The notes under the pieces were generated by a model. The model was not told where the DNA came from. It saw nothing but the letters and a program-made list of their open reading frames with translations, and ran no database searches. A stretch of 64,000 bases of DNA, from contig JAQGOG010000058.1 in the NCBI GenBank assembly GCA_028293765.1, positions 1 to 64,000 of the forward strand. Direction: 5' to 3'. Positions 9,901-17,707 of this stretch are shown here, piece after piece. The stretch comes from Gammaproteobacteria bacterium. Its GTDB lineage: Bacteria; Pseudomonadota; Gammaproteobacteria; Steroidobacterales; Steroidobacteraceae. Numbering within the stretch: position 1 is the first letter of the stretch; the number at the start of each line of letters is the position of its first letter. Position numbers and translations under genes: made by a program.

Positions 9901-10020
9901 CACGAGGGCTGCGGCCCACAGGCTCCGCGACAGGTATTTCGGCGCTGGTTGCGCGGAGCGATTCGAATTTCCGACGGCTGCGCGCACGGCAGCGTCAATT
10001 GCAGGACGAAGCACGGTCAT
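6985..10020 (-). CDS. TonB-dependent receptor, paralogue 1
   Basis: The 1011-residue product is an outer-membrane active importer. About 29 N-terminal residues precede the signal peptide core (LWAAALVLGLGSTAQAQ, ending near residue 49). A TonB-box/plug start VEEITVTGSRIKRANDF and the plug block GNSSFFAGSIIPNLRGLNP follow, then the FIMNRKLEGG motif and a large beta-barrel ending in IGVRMTF with a terminal Phe. It is a tandem duplicate of the neighbouring receptor; the two align nearly end to end, with identical blocks in plug and barrel. The start ATG has an AAGGGGG site. No gene for a specific substrate lies in the same operon, so the ligand is unknown; receptors with this plug type usually import plant-derived oligomers or siderophore-like compounds. 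Confidence 0.9.
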   Translation of the reverse strand: MTVLRPAIDAAVRAAVGNSNRSAQPAPKYLSRSLWAAALVLGLGSTAQAQKPADETPAASGAGSQLEVEEITVTGSRIKRANDFASANPTTVIDQSYLNNLAITNMGAALTQLPANISTFSPATTGNSSFFAGSIIPNLRGLNPYFGSRTLGMVDSQRFVPTNQGDGLDLNFIPSILVDHMDTVTGGASAAYGSGAIAGVVNFIMNRKLEGGKVDVNYGESELKDAQDKHLGVAYGMSLFGGRGHLVLGGEFEDTGNAHCTTRSWCREGNGFFATGTTSYNLATGLRANQASTTGVFYNKNSPTTYEANSAGNGLLGWNSGVVPAPAAQSAATIGGDGRSPNQFTNLIAPVNRDVIEELFTLALTDKINMKLDGSYGKVETTNYTAAGASTAVHISPDNAYLQLYPALQPAVGPTGATLNKYWDDQVNSLTTTNTTVKRAVIDFNGQFGSSSWTWDGYYEYGHTYRTQLVQDNLHLQEMQLALDSVIGPNGVPVCRSTVTGTVPRGNNPALAVGCTPIDPFGNQPLSPAQRAYGFGNLVENLTYTQNVVAANTTGNLFGGIGAGPWAGAVGAEYRTEKGNNVDNPGVPLAIATDYLTQYGASFAGKVAVTEGFLELSAPLLKDKPFAKELDVDIAVRESKYDNTGLAGTTGEEAKHNMTTWKIQGNWAPTDWFRFRGSQSRDGRAANFRELYYKQIIGAGGLFGYCGPTNSFTQPCQWTLTGNTQLRPEKSDTTTIGFVVEPKEWLPGFQFAADYWRIHITDAILPANPASVLAGCPAPHTAPGCALLTTATPGDYSNITGLSALASNGSGYLYKGIDFTLGYLWDIGGGQRLDTHLLATYMMDQLYQPNPGSAFVNVVGQVGQGNSFLADFQSQAKWAANATSTYTVGPFDVTGQLRFFSGGVMNYNGYPTGATLPGAPAPGVAPPPAFNVSYNQVPSYFLFNLNGSYHLPSMGGLEAQLYGSINNVFNKQPPIAVGVGRFGATNGFGGTNAAFYDTIGRAYKIGVRMTF

Positions 10021-10459
10021 CTAAGGCCCCCTTCCCTGGAAGAACGCTCGCGTCAGCAGAAATTCGTTCAAGCAGGGCTTTGTTGCATCGAAGTTACGGT
10101 GGTGAACCGTGCAAGTTTCGATGCTCGGCGTCCTGAAATCAGCCGTACCGCGGTAAAGGTACTTATGGCAAAGCGGAAAAGATGCGCGCGCGCAACGGCA
10201 ATCCGCCGCTCCCGAGGAGCAGTGCGCGTGCTGAAAACTGGCTCAAATGCCGTGTTTTTGCGCGACCGTCGCCGGCAGGGGCGCCGCGGAACGTGCCTTT
10301 ATTAAGATTTGTTTCGAATGCTCTCTAAATGAATACGTTGTTATATTTAATTACGTTGGCGGCCCGCCGCTGGGACCGGGCGGTAATCGCACGCACGGCA
10401 AGAGCGGCGGCGAGCCGGCCGGCCGGCTCGAAGCGCCAGCCGGCCCGCAGCCATCCACA
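10021..10459. other. Intergenic region between the paralogous receptors
   Basis: No coding frame with a credible ribosome site was found. The part next to the 10020 start carries the 41-bp element shared with the upstream region of the second receptor (10156-10196). The middle (about 10300-10355) is unusually AT-rich for this window and could hold a promoter, although no clear -35/-10 pair was recognised. The right end contains GC-rich inverted repeats (around GCCGGCCGGC, about 10417-10427) that lie just after the second receptor's stop and may end its transcript. Confidence 0.5.
10156..10196 (-). repeat. 41-bp conserved upstream element, copy 1
   Basis: The plus-strand sequence starting AAGGTACTTATGGCAAAGCG matches 37 of 41 positions of the element at 13629-13669. 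Both copies lie the same distance before the ATG of a paralogous receptor gene (136-176 bases here, 131-171 in the other case), while much of the surrounding intergenic sequence differs. Preservation suggests a regulatory or promoter-associated site carried along in the duplication. Confidence 0.65.
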
Positions 10460-13400
10460 TCAGAACGTCATGCGCACTCCGAGCTTGAACGTCCTGCCGA
10501 GCGTGTCGAAGAACGTCGCATTGGTGCCGCCGAAGTTGTTGCTGGCGCCGAAACCCCCTACGCCCGCCGCGACCGGCGGAGCCTTGTCGAACAGGTTATT
10601 GACTGCGCCGAACAGTTGCAGGCTGCCGCTTCCCATGTTGGAGAACCGATACGAGCCGGCGAGGTTGAACACCTCGTAGCTGGGCACGCTGTTGGTAGCC
10701 AGCGTGTAACCCGTGGCAGGGGGAGTCGGCAAGGTCGCGCCAGGCGGATAGCCGTTATAGTTCATGGTGCCGGCGGACACATAGCGCACCTGTCCCGTGA
10801 CGGCCACGGGGCCCTGCGAGTAGGTTGCTGTGAGGTTACCGACCCACTTCGACGTCGGCTGGAAGTCAGCCAGGAACGAGTTTCCCGTGCCCGTCTGTCC
10901 CACGACATTCACGAAAGGGCCGCCCGGCACGGGCTGGTAGAGCTGATCGATCATCCGCGTCGCCAGCAGACGCACATCGAGGTTGCGGCCGCCGCCCATG
11001 TCGAACAGGTAGCTGGTCGTGAAATCGATGCCCTTGAACAGGTAACCGCTGCCGTTGCTGGCCAGTGCGGTCAGGGCCTTGACGATCGTATAGTCGCCCG
11101 GTACGGCCGGGGTCAACAAGGCGCAGTCGGCGGCTATATGCTGCTGCCGGCATCCCGTCAGCACCGAGGTCACGTTCGCCTGCTGAATCGCATCCTTGAT
11201 GTTGATCCGGAAGTAATCGGCGGCGAACTGGAAGCCCGGGAGCAGCTCCTTCGGTGTCAGCACGACACCGATGGTGGTCGTATCGGAGCTTTCCGGCCGC
11301 AGGGCGGTATTGCCCTTCAGAGTCCAGTTGCAGGGCTGCGTTCGCGACGAGGTGGGCGGATCGCAATAGCCGAACAGGCCGCCGGCGCCGATGAGCTGCT
11401 CGTAGTAGAGCTCGCGGAAATTGGCCGCCCGGCTGTCGCGCGACTTGCTGCCACGAAAGCGCAGCCAGCTCACCGGATCCCAGATGCCGGTGAGCTTCCA
11501 GGTCGTCATGTTGTGCTTGGCCTCGGTCCCGTCGGTGCCGGCCAGGCCCTGGTTGTCATAGCGGGACTCGCGCAGGGCCGCGTCGAACTCCAGGCGGTCG
11601 GCGCCCGGCAGGTTCTTGAAGACTGGTATGTTGGTTTCGACATACCCTTCCGTGACGTTGACCTTGCCCGAGAACGAGGCGCCGTATTGGATGAGATAGT
11701 CGCTGGCGACGTTGCTCGGCACGCCGGGATTGTCGATGTTCTCGCCCTTCTCCGTGCGATATTCGACACCCACGGCACCGGATACCGGTCCCGCGCCGAA
11801 GCCGACTCCGTCGAACAGGTTGCCCGTCGTGTTGAGGGCGACCACGTTCTGCGTATACGTCAGATTCTCTACCAGATTGCCGAAGGCGTAGGCTTTTGCG
11901 GCAGCCGAGAGTGGCCCGGTGCCGAACGGATTGAGCGGCACGCACCCGTTGGCGAGCGTCGGATCCGCCGTATATCCAAACGGCAACCTTCCGCCTGGCG
12001 CCAGCGAGCGGCACGTCGGCACCCCGTTGACGAGCACGCTGTCCAGGGCAAGCGTCGCTTCGTTCAGATGCAGGTTGTCCTGCACGACCTGGGTCCGGTA
12101 GGTGTGCCCGTATTCGTAGTAGCCGTCCCACGTCCAGGAAGACTCGCCGAATTGCCCGTCGAAGGACAGTGCGGCGCGCCGGACCGTCGTTTCGACATTC
12201 GTCTGGGAATTGACCTGGGAGTCCCAGAGCTTGTCGAGGAAAGTGGGTCCGACCGGAGCTATGGCGGCCGCGAGCGCCGGGTTTTGCTGCACGTAGGCGT
12301 TGTCCGGTGCAATCGATATGAAGTTCGCGGTCACAGCCGCCGTGTAGTTGATCGTCTTGACCTGGCCCCACGAGGCGTCGAGCTTCATGTTGACTTTGTC
12401 GGTGAGCGCAACCGTGAACATGCCGGTCACGACCTCACGCTTCACGGGTGCCGTCAGATTCGTATGCTGATAGATGGACGGACCGTCGCCGCCCGGGAAA
12501 TTATTGAAAGGTGAGCCGGCGCTGTACGGTTGCAGCCCGATGTTGTACGGCATCAGGCCGTTACCGGCGGCATTCGACTGCGATGTGGTGGTCGCGGTCG
12601 GATTAAAGTTGAAGAACACGCCACTGGTGCTGGCTTGTGTGCTGCGCAGATTGCTGCCCAGGACGTAACTGCCGGGCTTGATCGGATAGAAGCCGGCGGC
12701 GTTGCGACACCAGTCGCGGCTGAGGCAGCTGGCAGTCCCGGAATCCTCCCATTCCCCGCCGAGCACGAAGTGGCCCTTGCCGTCGAGCAGGCTCATGCCA
12801 TAGGCGGCCCCGACGTGTTTGTCCCTGGCGTCCTGGTGCTGGGTCTCACCATAATCGACCTCGATCTTGCCGCCCTCCAGCTTGCGGTTCATCACGAAAT
12901 TGGTGACGCCCGCGACGGCGCCCGAGCCGTAAGCGGCGGATGCGCCGCCCGTCACGACATCCATGTGATCGATGAGGACCGACGGGATGAAGTTCAGGTC
13001 GAGTCCGTCGCCCTGGTTGGTCGGGACGAAGCGTTTACCGTCGACCAGCGCCAGCGTGCGGCTGCCGAAGAAGGGATTCAGCCCGCGCAGGTTGGGGATG
13101 ATCGACCCGGCGAAAAAGCTCGAGTTGCCGGTGGTGGCCGGCGAGAACGTCGAAATGTTCGACGGCATCTGCGTAAGGGCGCCGCCCACGTTGGTGATGC
13201 CGAGATTCTCGAGATAATTGCTGTCCACCACGGTGGTGGGAGTCGCAGGGTCGAAATCATTTGAGCGCTTGATGCGCGAGCCCGTGACGGTGATCTCCTC
13301 GATAGTCGGCTTCGTGCCGCCCCCTTGCGCGGCCTCGTCAGCAGGCTTCTGCGCCTGGGCGGTGCTACCCAGGCCGAGCACCAGGGCCGCGGCCCACAGG

Positions 13401-13498
13401 GCCAACGACAGGTATTTCGGCGCTTGAGGCGTGGAGCGGTTCGAATTGCTGACGGCCGCGCGCACGGCGGCGTCGATTGCAGGACGTAACTCAGGCAT
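10460..13498 (-). CDS. TonB-dependent receptor, paralogue 2
   Basis: This 1012-residue outer-membrane receptor has the same architecture as its neighbour: an N-terminal extension MPELRPAIDAAVRAAV, signal core LWAAALVLGLGSTAQAQ, plug start IEEITVTGSRIKRSNDF, the identical block GNSSFFAGSIIPNLRGLNP and C-terminal barrel ending LGVRMTF. Differences cluster in the predicted extracellular loops, for example the LSRDWCRNAAGFYPIKPG region near residue 260 and the loop near residue 490, where ligand contacts normally lie, so the two copies may take up related but distinct molecules. The ATG has a GGGGGG site. It has its own promoter-like sequence (13602-13630) and is separated from the upstream DUF6152 gene by 170 bases. 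Confidence 0.9.
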   Translation of the reverse strand: MPELRPAIDAAVRAAVSNSNRSTPQAPKYLSLALWAAALVLGLGSTAQAQKPADEAAQGGGTKPTIEEITVTGSRIKRSNDFDPATPTTVVDSNYLENLGITNVGGALTQMPSNISTFSPATTGNSSFFAGSIIPNLRGLNPFFGSRTLALVDGKRFVPTNQGDGLDLNFIPSVLIDHMDVVTGGASAAYGSGAVAGVTNFVMNRKLEGGKIEVDYGETQHQDARDKHVGAAYGMSLLDGKGHFVLGGEWEDSGTASCLSRDWCRNAAGFYPIKPGSYVLGSNLRSTQASTSGVFFNFNPTATTTSQSNAAGNGLMPYNIGLQPYSAGSPFNNFPGGDGPSIYQHTNLTAPVKREVVTGMFTVALTDKVNMKLDASWGQVKTINYTAAVTANFISIAPDNAYVQQNPALAAAIAPVGPTFLDKLWDSQVNSQTNVETTVRRAALSFDGQFGESSWTWDGYYEYGHTYRTQVVQDNLHLNEATLALDSVLVNGVPTCRSLAPGGRLPFGYTADPTLANGCVPLNPFGTGPLSAAAKAYAFGNLVENLTYTQNVVALNTTGNLFDGVGFGAGPVSGAVGVEYRTEKGENIDNPGVPSNVASDYLIQYGASFSGKVNVTEGYVETNIPVFKNLPGADRLEFDAALRESRYDNQGLAGTDGTEAKHNMTTWKLTGIWDPVSWLRFRGSKSRDSRAANFRELYYEQLIGAGGLFGYCDPPTSSRTQPCNWTLKGNTALRPESSDTTTIGVVLTPKELLPGFQFAADYFRINIKDAIQQANVTSVLTGCRQQHIAADCALLTPAVPGDYTIVKALTALASNGSGYLFKGIDFTTSYLFDMGGGRNLDVRLLATRMIDQLYQPVPGGPFVNVVGQTGTGNSFLADFQPTSKWVGNLTATYSQGPVAVTGQVRYVSAGTMNYNGYPPGATLPTPPATGYTLATNSVPSYEVFNLAGSYRFSNMGSGSLQLFGAVNNLFDKAPPVAAGVGGFGASNNFGGTNATFFDTLGRTFKLGVRMTF

Positions 13499-13601
13499 CT
13501 CTGGTCCCCCCTCAGGGATCGATTACGATGTTCGGGCGGTGTGCAAGTCTGTTTTTTTAGACAAATTATGATTTCTTGACACCCGCAGAGTTAGTCAGTT
13601 G

Positions 13602-13630
13602 GCGATAAATGTCATCCAGATGGCTGTCAA
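13602..13630 (-). promoter_or_regulatory. Sigma70-like promoter of receptor paralogue 2
   Basis: Read on the minus strand, TTGACA (complement of 13625-13630) and TATCGC (complement of 13602-13607) are 17 bases apart, giving a perfect -35 and a moderate -10. Transcription would begin about 95 bases before the ATG at 13498. The conserved 41-bp element begins at the -35 box and extends upstream, the position expected for an activator or UP-like site. Confidence 0.5.
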
Positions 13631-13669
13631 GGTACTTGTGGCAATACGGAAAAGATGCGTGCGCGCAAC
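13629..13669 (-). repeat. 41-bp conserved upstream element, copy 2
   Basis: This is the partner of the element at 10156-10196 (37 of 41 positions equal). It overlaps the last two bases of the -35 box of receptor 2 and touches the stop codon of the DUF6152 gene. The equal spacing to both receptor starts is the main reason to regard it as functional rather than residual homology. Confidence 0.65.
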
Positions 13670-14028
13670 TAGAATTCGTGCCCGTCCACGGTCTTCACGC
13701 CGACGACATAACCGCCGGCGGCGCCGTCCTTGCGCGGCGCAACCGTGACCGTGAGCGGGTCACCGGCCTTGACCATGTCCTTGCGCCAGCCGCGCCGGTA
13801 GATGTTATTGAGGCTATGGCCTTCGAGCTCGAGATCCCGGCCGCCCTTGGCGTCGGTGACGTGCAGAACGAGCCGCATGTGCGGATTCGACACGCGAATC
13901 TCCTTCACGGTGCCCTTCATGACGACGGGGGTCTTGAAGTCGTATTGGGCGGCTGAGTGGTGCGCCGCGGCGGGCAGGACCGCCAGTACAGCCAAGCTTG
14001 CAGGCAGGGCCAGCCAGAGTCTTTTCAT
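13669..14028 (-). CDS. DUF6152 family exported small protein (copy C)
   Basis: The 119-residue product has a Sec signal ending AAAHHSAAQYD; the double His directly after the cleavage site followed by an aromatic position is typical of DUF6152. A compact beta-rich domain follows, with the family blocks MKGTVKEIRVSNPHMRLVLHV and LNNIYRRGWRKDMVKAGDPLTVTVAP, reminiscent of OB-fold or DUF2271-like periplasmic domains. Function is unknown. The start has an AGGA site 7 bases upstream. It is the last gene of the long co-directional locus beginning at 25947 and one of three paralogues there. The N-terminal His pair could be a metal ligand; that is speculation. Confidence 0.8.
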   Translation of the reverse strand: MKRLWLALPASLAVLAVLPAAAHHSAAQYDFKTPVVMKGTVKEIRVSNPHMRLVLHVTDAKGGRDLELEGHSLNNIYRRGWRKDMVKAGDPLTVTVAPRKDGAAGGYVVGVKTVDGHEF

Positions 14029-14078
14029 GGGCCGTTCCTTTCGAACCGGTGATTGAATGAGTACGATGTTGCGTTGGG

Positions 14079-14870
14079 TTACTTTTGCGACGCCCCTTTG
14101 GGCGCGCCGGGCAACTTCTTCCCCGCCGCCCGCTTCGCGAGTTGCTCCAGGTGATCTTCCCAGAGCGGCTCGTTGCAGTCGTAATCGAGCATGCGGCTGC
14201 CCTGTTTGCCCGCCACCCAGGTCTTCGTAACCGTGACCGGTTCGGTGTAGAACCGCGGATCGGTAAGTGTCAGCTCATCCGCCAGAAACTTGCGTCCCTT
14301 GGCGTCCGGCGCGAGATGAAACCGTTCCACGATATGCGCCACATCGCTATGGGCCGCGGTCTGATCCACCGACTCCTGCAGGTCGCTGGTCTCGACGACC
14401 AGCGTGTCGCCCTCCCAGTGCCCGGTCGAGTAGCCATTGCGAGTGGGAAACAAGTCGCTTTCAGCAACCCGGGGCTGATCTATGAAGATCCGCCGCACCT
14501 CGGTGTGTGCCTCATGAATAATGGTGAGCTGCTCGGGACGCTGGATGATCTCCATGGGGTAGCCACCGGATTGCAGAGTGGAGCTCGGCATGCCCGAGCC
14601 CAGACAAAATCCGCTCGTACTTTCGCCCGTGGGAGCGACGAGGGCTTTGAAGGCCGCGACCTTGTCTTTCCCCTCCTTCGTCAGGGGCGGCTCCGCGGGC
14701 CACACCATGTTCAGCCGTCCGGCGCCCTTGTTGATTTCCGTGTCCCACGTCCAGATGCCGGTGAAGTCGGGATGCGAATCGGCGGCCTGCGCGGGCGGCA
14801 GGTGTGTCACGCAAAGAGCCAGGGCGAGGCCAGACAGAACGCCACGCAGGGCGTGATATTTCGTTTTCAT
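14079..14870 (-). CDS. Secreted GHWEG-type conserved protein (copy C)
   Basis: The 263-residue protein has a Sec signal (residues 1-29, ending AQAAD) and begins its mature part with DFTGIWTWD. The core motif block is SGFCLGSGMPSSTLQSGGYPMEIIQRPEQLTIIHEAHTEVRRIFID followed by STGHWEGDTLVVETSDL, a pattern seen in many uncharacterised secreted proteins of acidobacteria and proteobacteria; the strand-rich pattern suggests a lipocalin-like beta barrel. Two paralogues lie at 15906 and 17708. The ATG lies 7 bases after the membrane-protein gene and uses a GAGG site overlapping that stop, indicating translational coupling. No catalytic residues are recognised. Confidence 0.75.
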   Translation of the reverse strand: MKTKYHALRGVLSGLALALCVTHLPPAQAADSHPDFTGIWTWDTEINKGAGRLNMVWPAEPPLTKEGKDKVAAFKALVAPTGESTSGFCLGSGMPSSTLQSGGYPMEIIQRPEQLTIIHEAHTEVRRIFIDQPRVAESDLFPTRNGYSTGHWEGDTLVVETSDLQESVDQTAAHSDVAHIVERFHLAPDAKGRKFLADELTLTDPRFYTEPVTVTKTWVAGKQGSRMLDYDCNEPLWEDHLEQLAKRAAGKKLPGAPKGASQK

Positions 14871-14877
14871 GTTTGCC

Positions 14878-15363
14878 TCAGGTGAAACCGATCCAGCGTC
14901 CGGTCGCGACGATGACGATCCACAACGTCAAAGAGAGCGCGGCGGCGCGTCTCGCGGCGGGCGGTGGAGTACCCCGGTCCCATGCGGCCATGCCACGCGC
15001 GGTGACCAGATGAAAGATGAGCATGTTCACACCGGCGAGCGCGAGACAGGCAACTTTGATCCGGAACGGCAGGTTCACGTAGTACGTGGCCGCCTTCGAG
15101 CTGAACAACAGCGATCCCGCGGTAACCGCGACCACGAACGAGCTCCAGGCCCACGGCAGCGTGCTCGCGATCACTTCGGATGCGGCACGGTCGTTCCTGC
15201 CCACTCCGAGCAGGCGCAGGTCCATCATCGCGACCGAGCCCACGACGATGGTCAGTGCGAGCACGTGTACGGTTTCGATAATGGGAAACAGCCAGGTCGA
15301 CTCCGCGATGCTGATCGCGAACGGCCGATGTTCCAGCCAGGTCATCATTGCCAGCAGCGTCAT
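14878..15363 (-). CDS. DUF6644-like four-helix membrane protein (copy 2)
   Basis: The 161-residue product has about four hydrophobic segments (residues 18-40, 66-86, 98-118 and 138-158). The conserved N-terminal pattern WLEHRPFAISIAESTWLFPIIETVHVL and the Asp/Arg pair in SVAMMDLRLLG match a family I know as DUF6644. The His residues in HVLALTIVVGS and NMLIFHLVT lie inside helices and could bind heme, as in small cytochrome b-like membrane proteins; this is a guess. It follows its paralogue by 10 bases, so the two probably act as a heterodimer or are redundant copies. Confidence 0.7.
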   Translation of the reverse strand: MTLLAMMTWLEHRPFAISIAESTWLFPIIETVHVLALTIVVGSVAMMDLRLLGVGRNDRAASEVIASTLPWAWSSFVVAVTAGSLLFSSKAATYYVNLPFRIKVACLALAGVNMLIFHLVTARGMAAWDRGTPPPAARRAAALSLTLWIVIVATGRWIGFT

Positions 15364-15373
15364 ACGTCTCGGC

Positions 15374-15859
15374 TCACAAGTAAGCGATCAGACGCCCGGC
15401 GGCGACGATGCTTACGCAAAGGACGAGGCTCGCGGCGCCCAGTACCCCTCCCAGGCGGCGCCGGCCCGGCGAAGCGCTCCAGTAGTCGGGGTCCGCGGCC
15501 GTCGCCTTCTGACAGGTGAAAGTCAGCAGCACCAGCAGCAGGACCAGCAGCATTTTCAACCGGAAGGCGCCGTTCATCAGCTCGCGTGCGGGCTCGGTGA
15601 TGATCAGCAGAATGCCGCTCACCAGCAGCACACCCAATGCGCGCCACGTCCACGGAATGAAATTCCCGGCCATGGTGCTCAGCGGCGGACCGCGGCGGCT
15701 CAGTCGCAGCAGCCGGAAGTCGAGCATCCCCAGGGTCGTCACGACCACGGCGATACTGAGGATGTGCACTGTTTGCACCACCGGCACGAACCAGGTCAGC
15801 CCGGCGAAGAGGTGGCTCAGGGCGGTTGCGGCGAGCCAGTCGCTGAAGTTCTGCATCAT
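15374..15859 (-). CDS. DUF6644-like four-helix membrane protein (copy 1)
   Basis: The product from the ATG at 15859 has 161 residues, exactly the length of its neighbour, with matching landmarks: WLAATALSHLFAGLTWFVPVVQTVHILSIAVVV at the N terminus, LGMLDFRLLRL after the first helix, and a last helix ending AAGRLIAYL. The frame stays open upstream to 15994, but the AAGGGA site sits just before 15859 and the family begins there. Four transmembrane segments are predicted by eye. Intramembrane His in VHIL is conserved with copy 2. An electron-transfer or anchoring role for the neighbouring periplasmic proteins is only an inference. Confidence 0.7.
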   Translation of the reverse strand: MMQNFSDWLAATALSHLFAGLTWFVPVVQTVHILSIAVVVTTLGMLDFRLLRLSRRGPPLSTMAGNFIPWTWRALGVLLVSGILLIITEPARELMNGAFRLKMLLVLLLVLLTFTCQKATAADPDYWSASPGRRRLGGVLGAASLVLCVSIVAAGRLIAYL

Positions 15860-15905
15860 CGTCCCTTCGCGGCCTCGCGTTCGTCTAGCGTGCGCAGCGC
15901 CGCCC

Positions 15906-16742
15906 TCATTGAGTCTTGAATCCGGTCTTGCCGCTGGCGTCGACCGGATTGCGGTCGTTCTCCGCGCAGACGAATTCGAGCAGTTCCCAGTCACGGGACC
16001 GCTTGTAAGTCAGGGTATGGATCCAGGGTTTCGTCAGCGCCGCCGGGTCTGCAACCGTCATTTCCACGACGAGTGTGTCGGGGTCACCCTGGGCGAGGTG
16101 AATTCGCTCGCCGATGCGCAGCTGGTCGCTATGCTTCATGCCCATGGCGAGCGCGACGCTGTCTTTGATGCCGACCGTGTCGACGATGAGCGTGCCGTGC
16201 TCCCAATGGCCAATGGAATGACCTTCGAAAGTCGGGTCGAGATCATCGGGGTGGCCGCGGCCGTCCGTGTAGATGTTCCGCCATTGCATCCAGGCTTCGT
16301 GATGCGTGGTCACCCTTCCGGGCGTGAACAGGAATTCCATCGGATACTGGCCAACGCCCATGATTCCGGGCATTCCCGGCGGCGTGCAGTAGGAGCCTTC
16401 GTGTGGCACCTCACCGTCCTTGGCTTTCACTTCACGACGCCAGGCATCGTAGCCCGCGAGGTACTTCCCTTTCGGAGAGGGCTGTTCGGGTGCCGGCGCA
16501 TCCTTACCCGGACGATTCAACACCCACACGCCGCCCCAGTCCGGCAATACGTCGAGCGACGCGTAATGCCCTTTCGGATAGGCGGCGCCAGACGTTGAGG
16601 CGGCCGGCTGTGACGCAGCAGGTGAGGTCTTCGGCGCGCTCTGCGCGGCGCCTTCAGGCGCACCCTGCGCCCACGAGACCGGGCTCATACCCCCGCACAG
16701 GGCGCCGCACGCCGCTGTAAACAACACAACCCGGATATTCAT
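15906..16742 (-). CDS. Secreted GHWE-type conserved protein (copy B)
   Basis: The 278-residue protein has a Sec signal ending VSWAQG and a Pro/Ala/Ser-rich linker (about 30-55), then WGGVWVLNRPG. The family blocks are present: YCTPPGMPGIMGVGQYPMEFLFTPGRVTTHHEAWMQWRNIYTDGRGHPDDLDPTFEGHSIGHWEHGTLIVDTVGI. This copy best matches the widespread form of the family with the R-x-I-Y-T-D-G-R-x-H-P motif. The late segment LEFVCAENDRN resembles the LDYDCNEP segment of copy C, giving a conserved C-terminal Cys. The ATG has a GGGGGG site. It is 20 bases after the DUF6152 gene in the same direction. Function unknown. Confidence 0.75.
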   Translation of the reverse strand: MNIRVVLFTAACGALCGGMSPVSWAQGAPEGAAQSAPKTSPAASQPAASTSGAAYPKGHYASLDVLPDWGGVWVLNRPGKDAPAPEQPSPKGKYLAGYDAWRREVKAKDGEVPHEGSYCTPPGMPGIMGVGQYPMEFLFTPGRVTTHHEAWMQWRNIYTDGRGHPDDLDPTFEGHSIGHWEHGTLIVDTVGIKDSVALAMGMKHSDQLRIGERIHLAQGDPDTLVVEMTVADPAALTKPWIHTLTYKRSRDWELLEFVCAENDRNPVDASGKTGFKTQ

Positions 16743-16762
16743 GAATCCCCCCTCGCGCGCGC

Positions 16763-17182
16763 TCAGCCGTGATCGGCGGCGGGCGCCTGCTCACCGCTCG
16801 TGCCCGGGTCGCCGGCGCTCCCGAGAGTCTTGCCATCCGCCAGCGTGATCGCGAGATACCAGCCGCCGGGCCGGCCGTCGCGCAGTGGATTGATCGTGAC
16901 CGTCACCTTGTCGCCGGGCTTGATGGTAGTCCGCTTCCACCCGGCGCGAACGAGATTGTTGGGACCATTCATCTCGATCGACCACGTCTCGGCCTTGCCG
17001 TCCGCACCCAGCACGTCCACCTTGAATGACGCATGGGGGTTCGTCCACACGAACTCCGAGACGGTGCCCGTGATCTTCGCTTCCTTCGTGCGATCGAACA
17101 TCGCCCCTGAATGATGAACGTAACCCGGCGTCGACAGCCCCAGCAGAGCGGCGGTCAGCATTGCAACGAACACGAATCTCAT
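16763..17182 (-). CDS. DUF6152 family exported small protein (copy B)
   Basis: Translation from ATG 17182 gives 139 residues; an in-frame GTG three codons earlier is too close to the AGGAG site to be used. The signal peptide ends PGYVHHSGAMFD with the family's HHS signature at the mature N terminus. The domain blocks ITGTVSEFVWTNPHASFKVDV and NGPNNLVRAGWKRTTIKPGDKVTVTINPLRDGRPGG align closely with copy A, and the C terminus has an extra polar tail. Copies A and B are adjacent (41 bases apart) and more alike than either is to copy C. Substrate and partners are unknown. Confidence 0.8.
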   Translation of the reverse strand: MRFVFVAMLTAALLGLSTPGYVHHSGAMFDRTKEAKITGTVSEFVWTNPHASFKVDVLGADGKAETWSIEMNGPNNLVRAGWKRTTIKPGDKVTVTINPLRDGRPGGWYLAITLADGKTLGSAGDPGTSGEQAPAADHG

Positions 17183-17223
17183 CTGAATCACTCCTGGAGT
17201 CGTTTACACGCCGCTCGCCGTGC

Positions 17224-17652
17224 TCAGTGCGCCACCGGCACGTTGATCGGACCGCCCCGGGCGCGCGTCGGGTCGCCGAGGACCGAGCCGTCGGGCAGCG
17301 TCACGGAGACGAACAGACCGCCCTTGGACCCGTCCTTGAGCGGATTGAGCACCAGGATCACCTGGTCTCCTGCCTTGACGCTGGTGGCTTTCCAACCCTG
17401 GCGCTTGAGATTGTTCGGGCTGTTGAGCTCCACTTGCCACGTCTCCTTGGTGCCGTCGGTGCCCGGCACGTCGAGGTGGATCCACGCGTGCGGATTGGTC
17501 CACTGAAACTCGCGCACGGTTCCTTTCAAGGAAAGCTGTTTGCTCTGATCGAACATCGCGAACGAGTGATGCGCGTACGCCGCGGTCGCGACCGCCAACC
17601 CCGCGACGGCCAGCCCCACCGCGGCGAAACAGCCCCTGGATCCGATTCGCAT
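17224..17652 (-). CDS. DUF6152 family exported small protein (copy A)
   Basis: The preferred ATG at 17652 (MRIGSRGCFAAVG) lies 5 bases after a GAGGA site; an ATG four codons earlier (17664) has no clear site. The 142-residue product has a signal ending ATAAYAHHSFAMFD, then LKGTVREFQWTNPHAWIHLDV and LNSPNNLKRQGWKATSVKAGDQVILVLNPLKDGSKGG. The shared WTNPHA and G-W-K-x-T-x-(I/V)-K-x-G-D motifs define the family. The gene sits between the secreted GHWEG copy A and DUF6152 copy B in one transcription direction. Confidence 0.8.
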   Translation of the reverse strand: MRIGSRGCFAAVGLAVAGLAVATAAYAHHSFAMFDQSKQLSLKGTVREFQWTNPHAWIHLDVPGTDGTKETWQVELNSPNNLKRQGWKATSVKAGDQVILVLNPLKDGSKGGLFVSVTLPDGSVLGDPTRARGGPINVPVAH

Positions 17653-17707
17653 GGAGTTCCTCATGATTGATTGGTGCGCCTGGGCGCGTCCGCGCCGCTA
17701 CTTGTCC

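Noticed and set aside
6955-10305. Very long open frame on the plus strand opposite the first TonB receptor
   Set aside because: It is Arg/His/Val-rich with no domain or signal, has no ribosome site and is an antisense by-product of the GC-rich third codon positions of the real gene. The same applies to 10247-12514.
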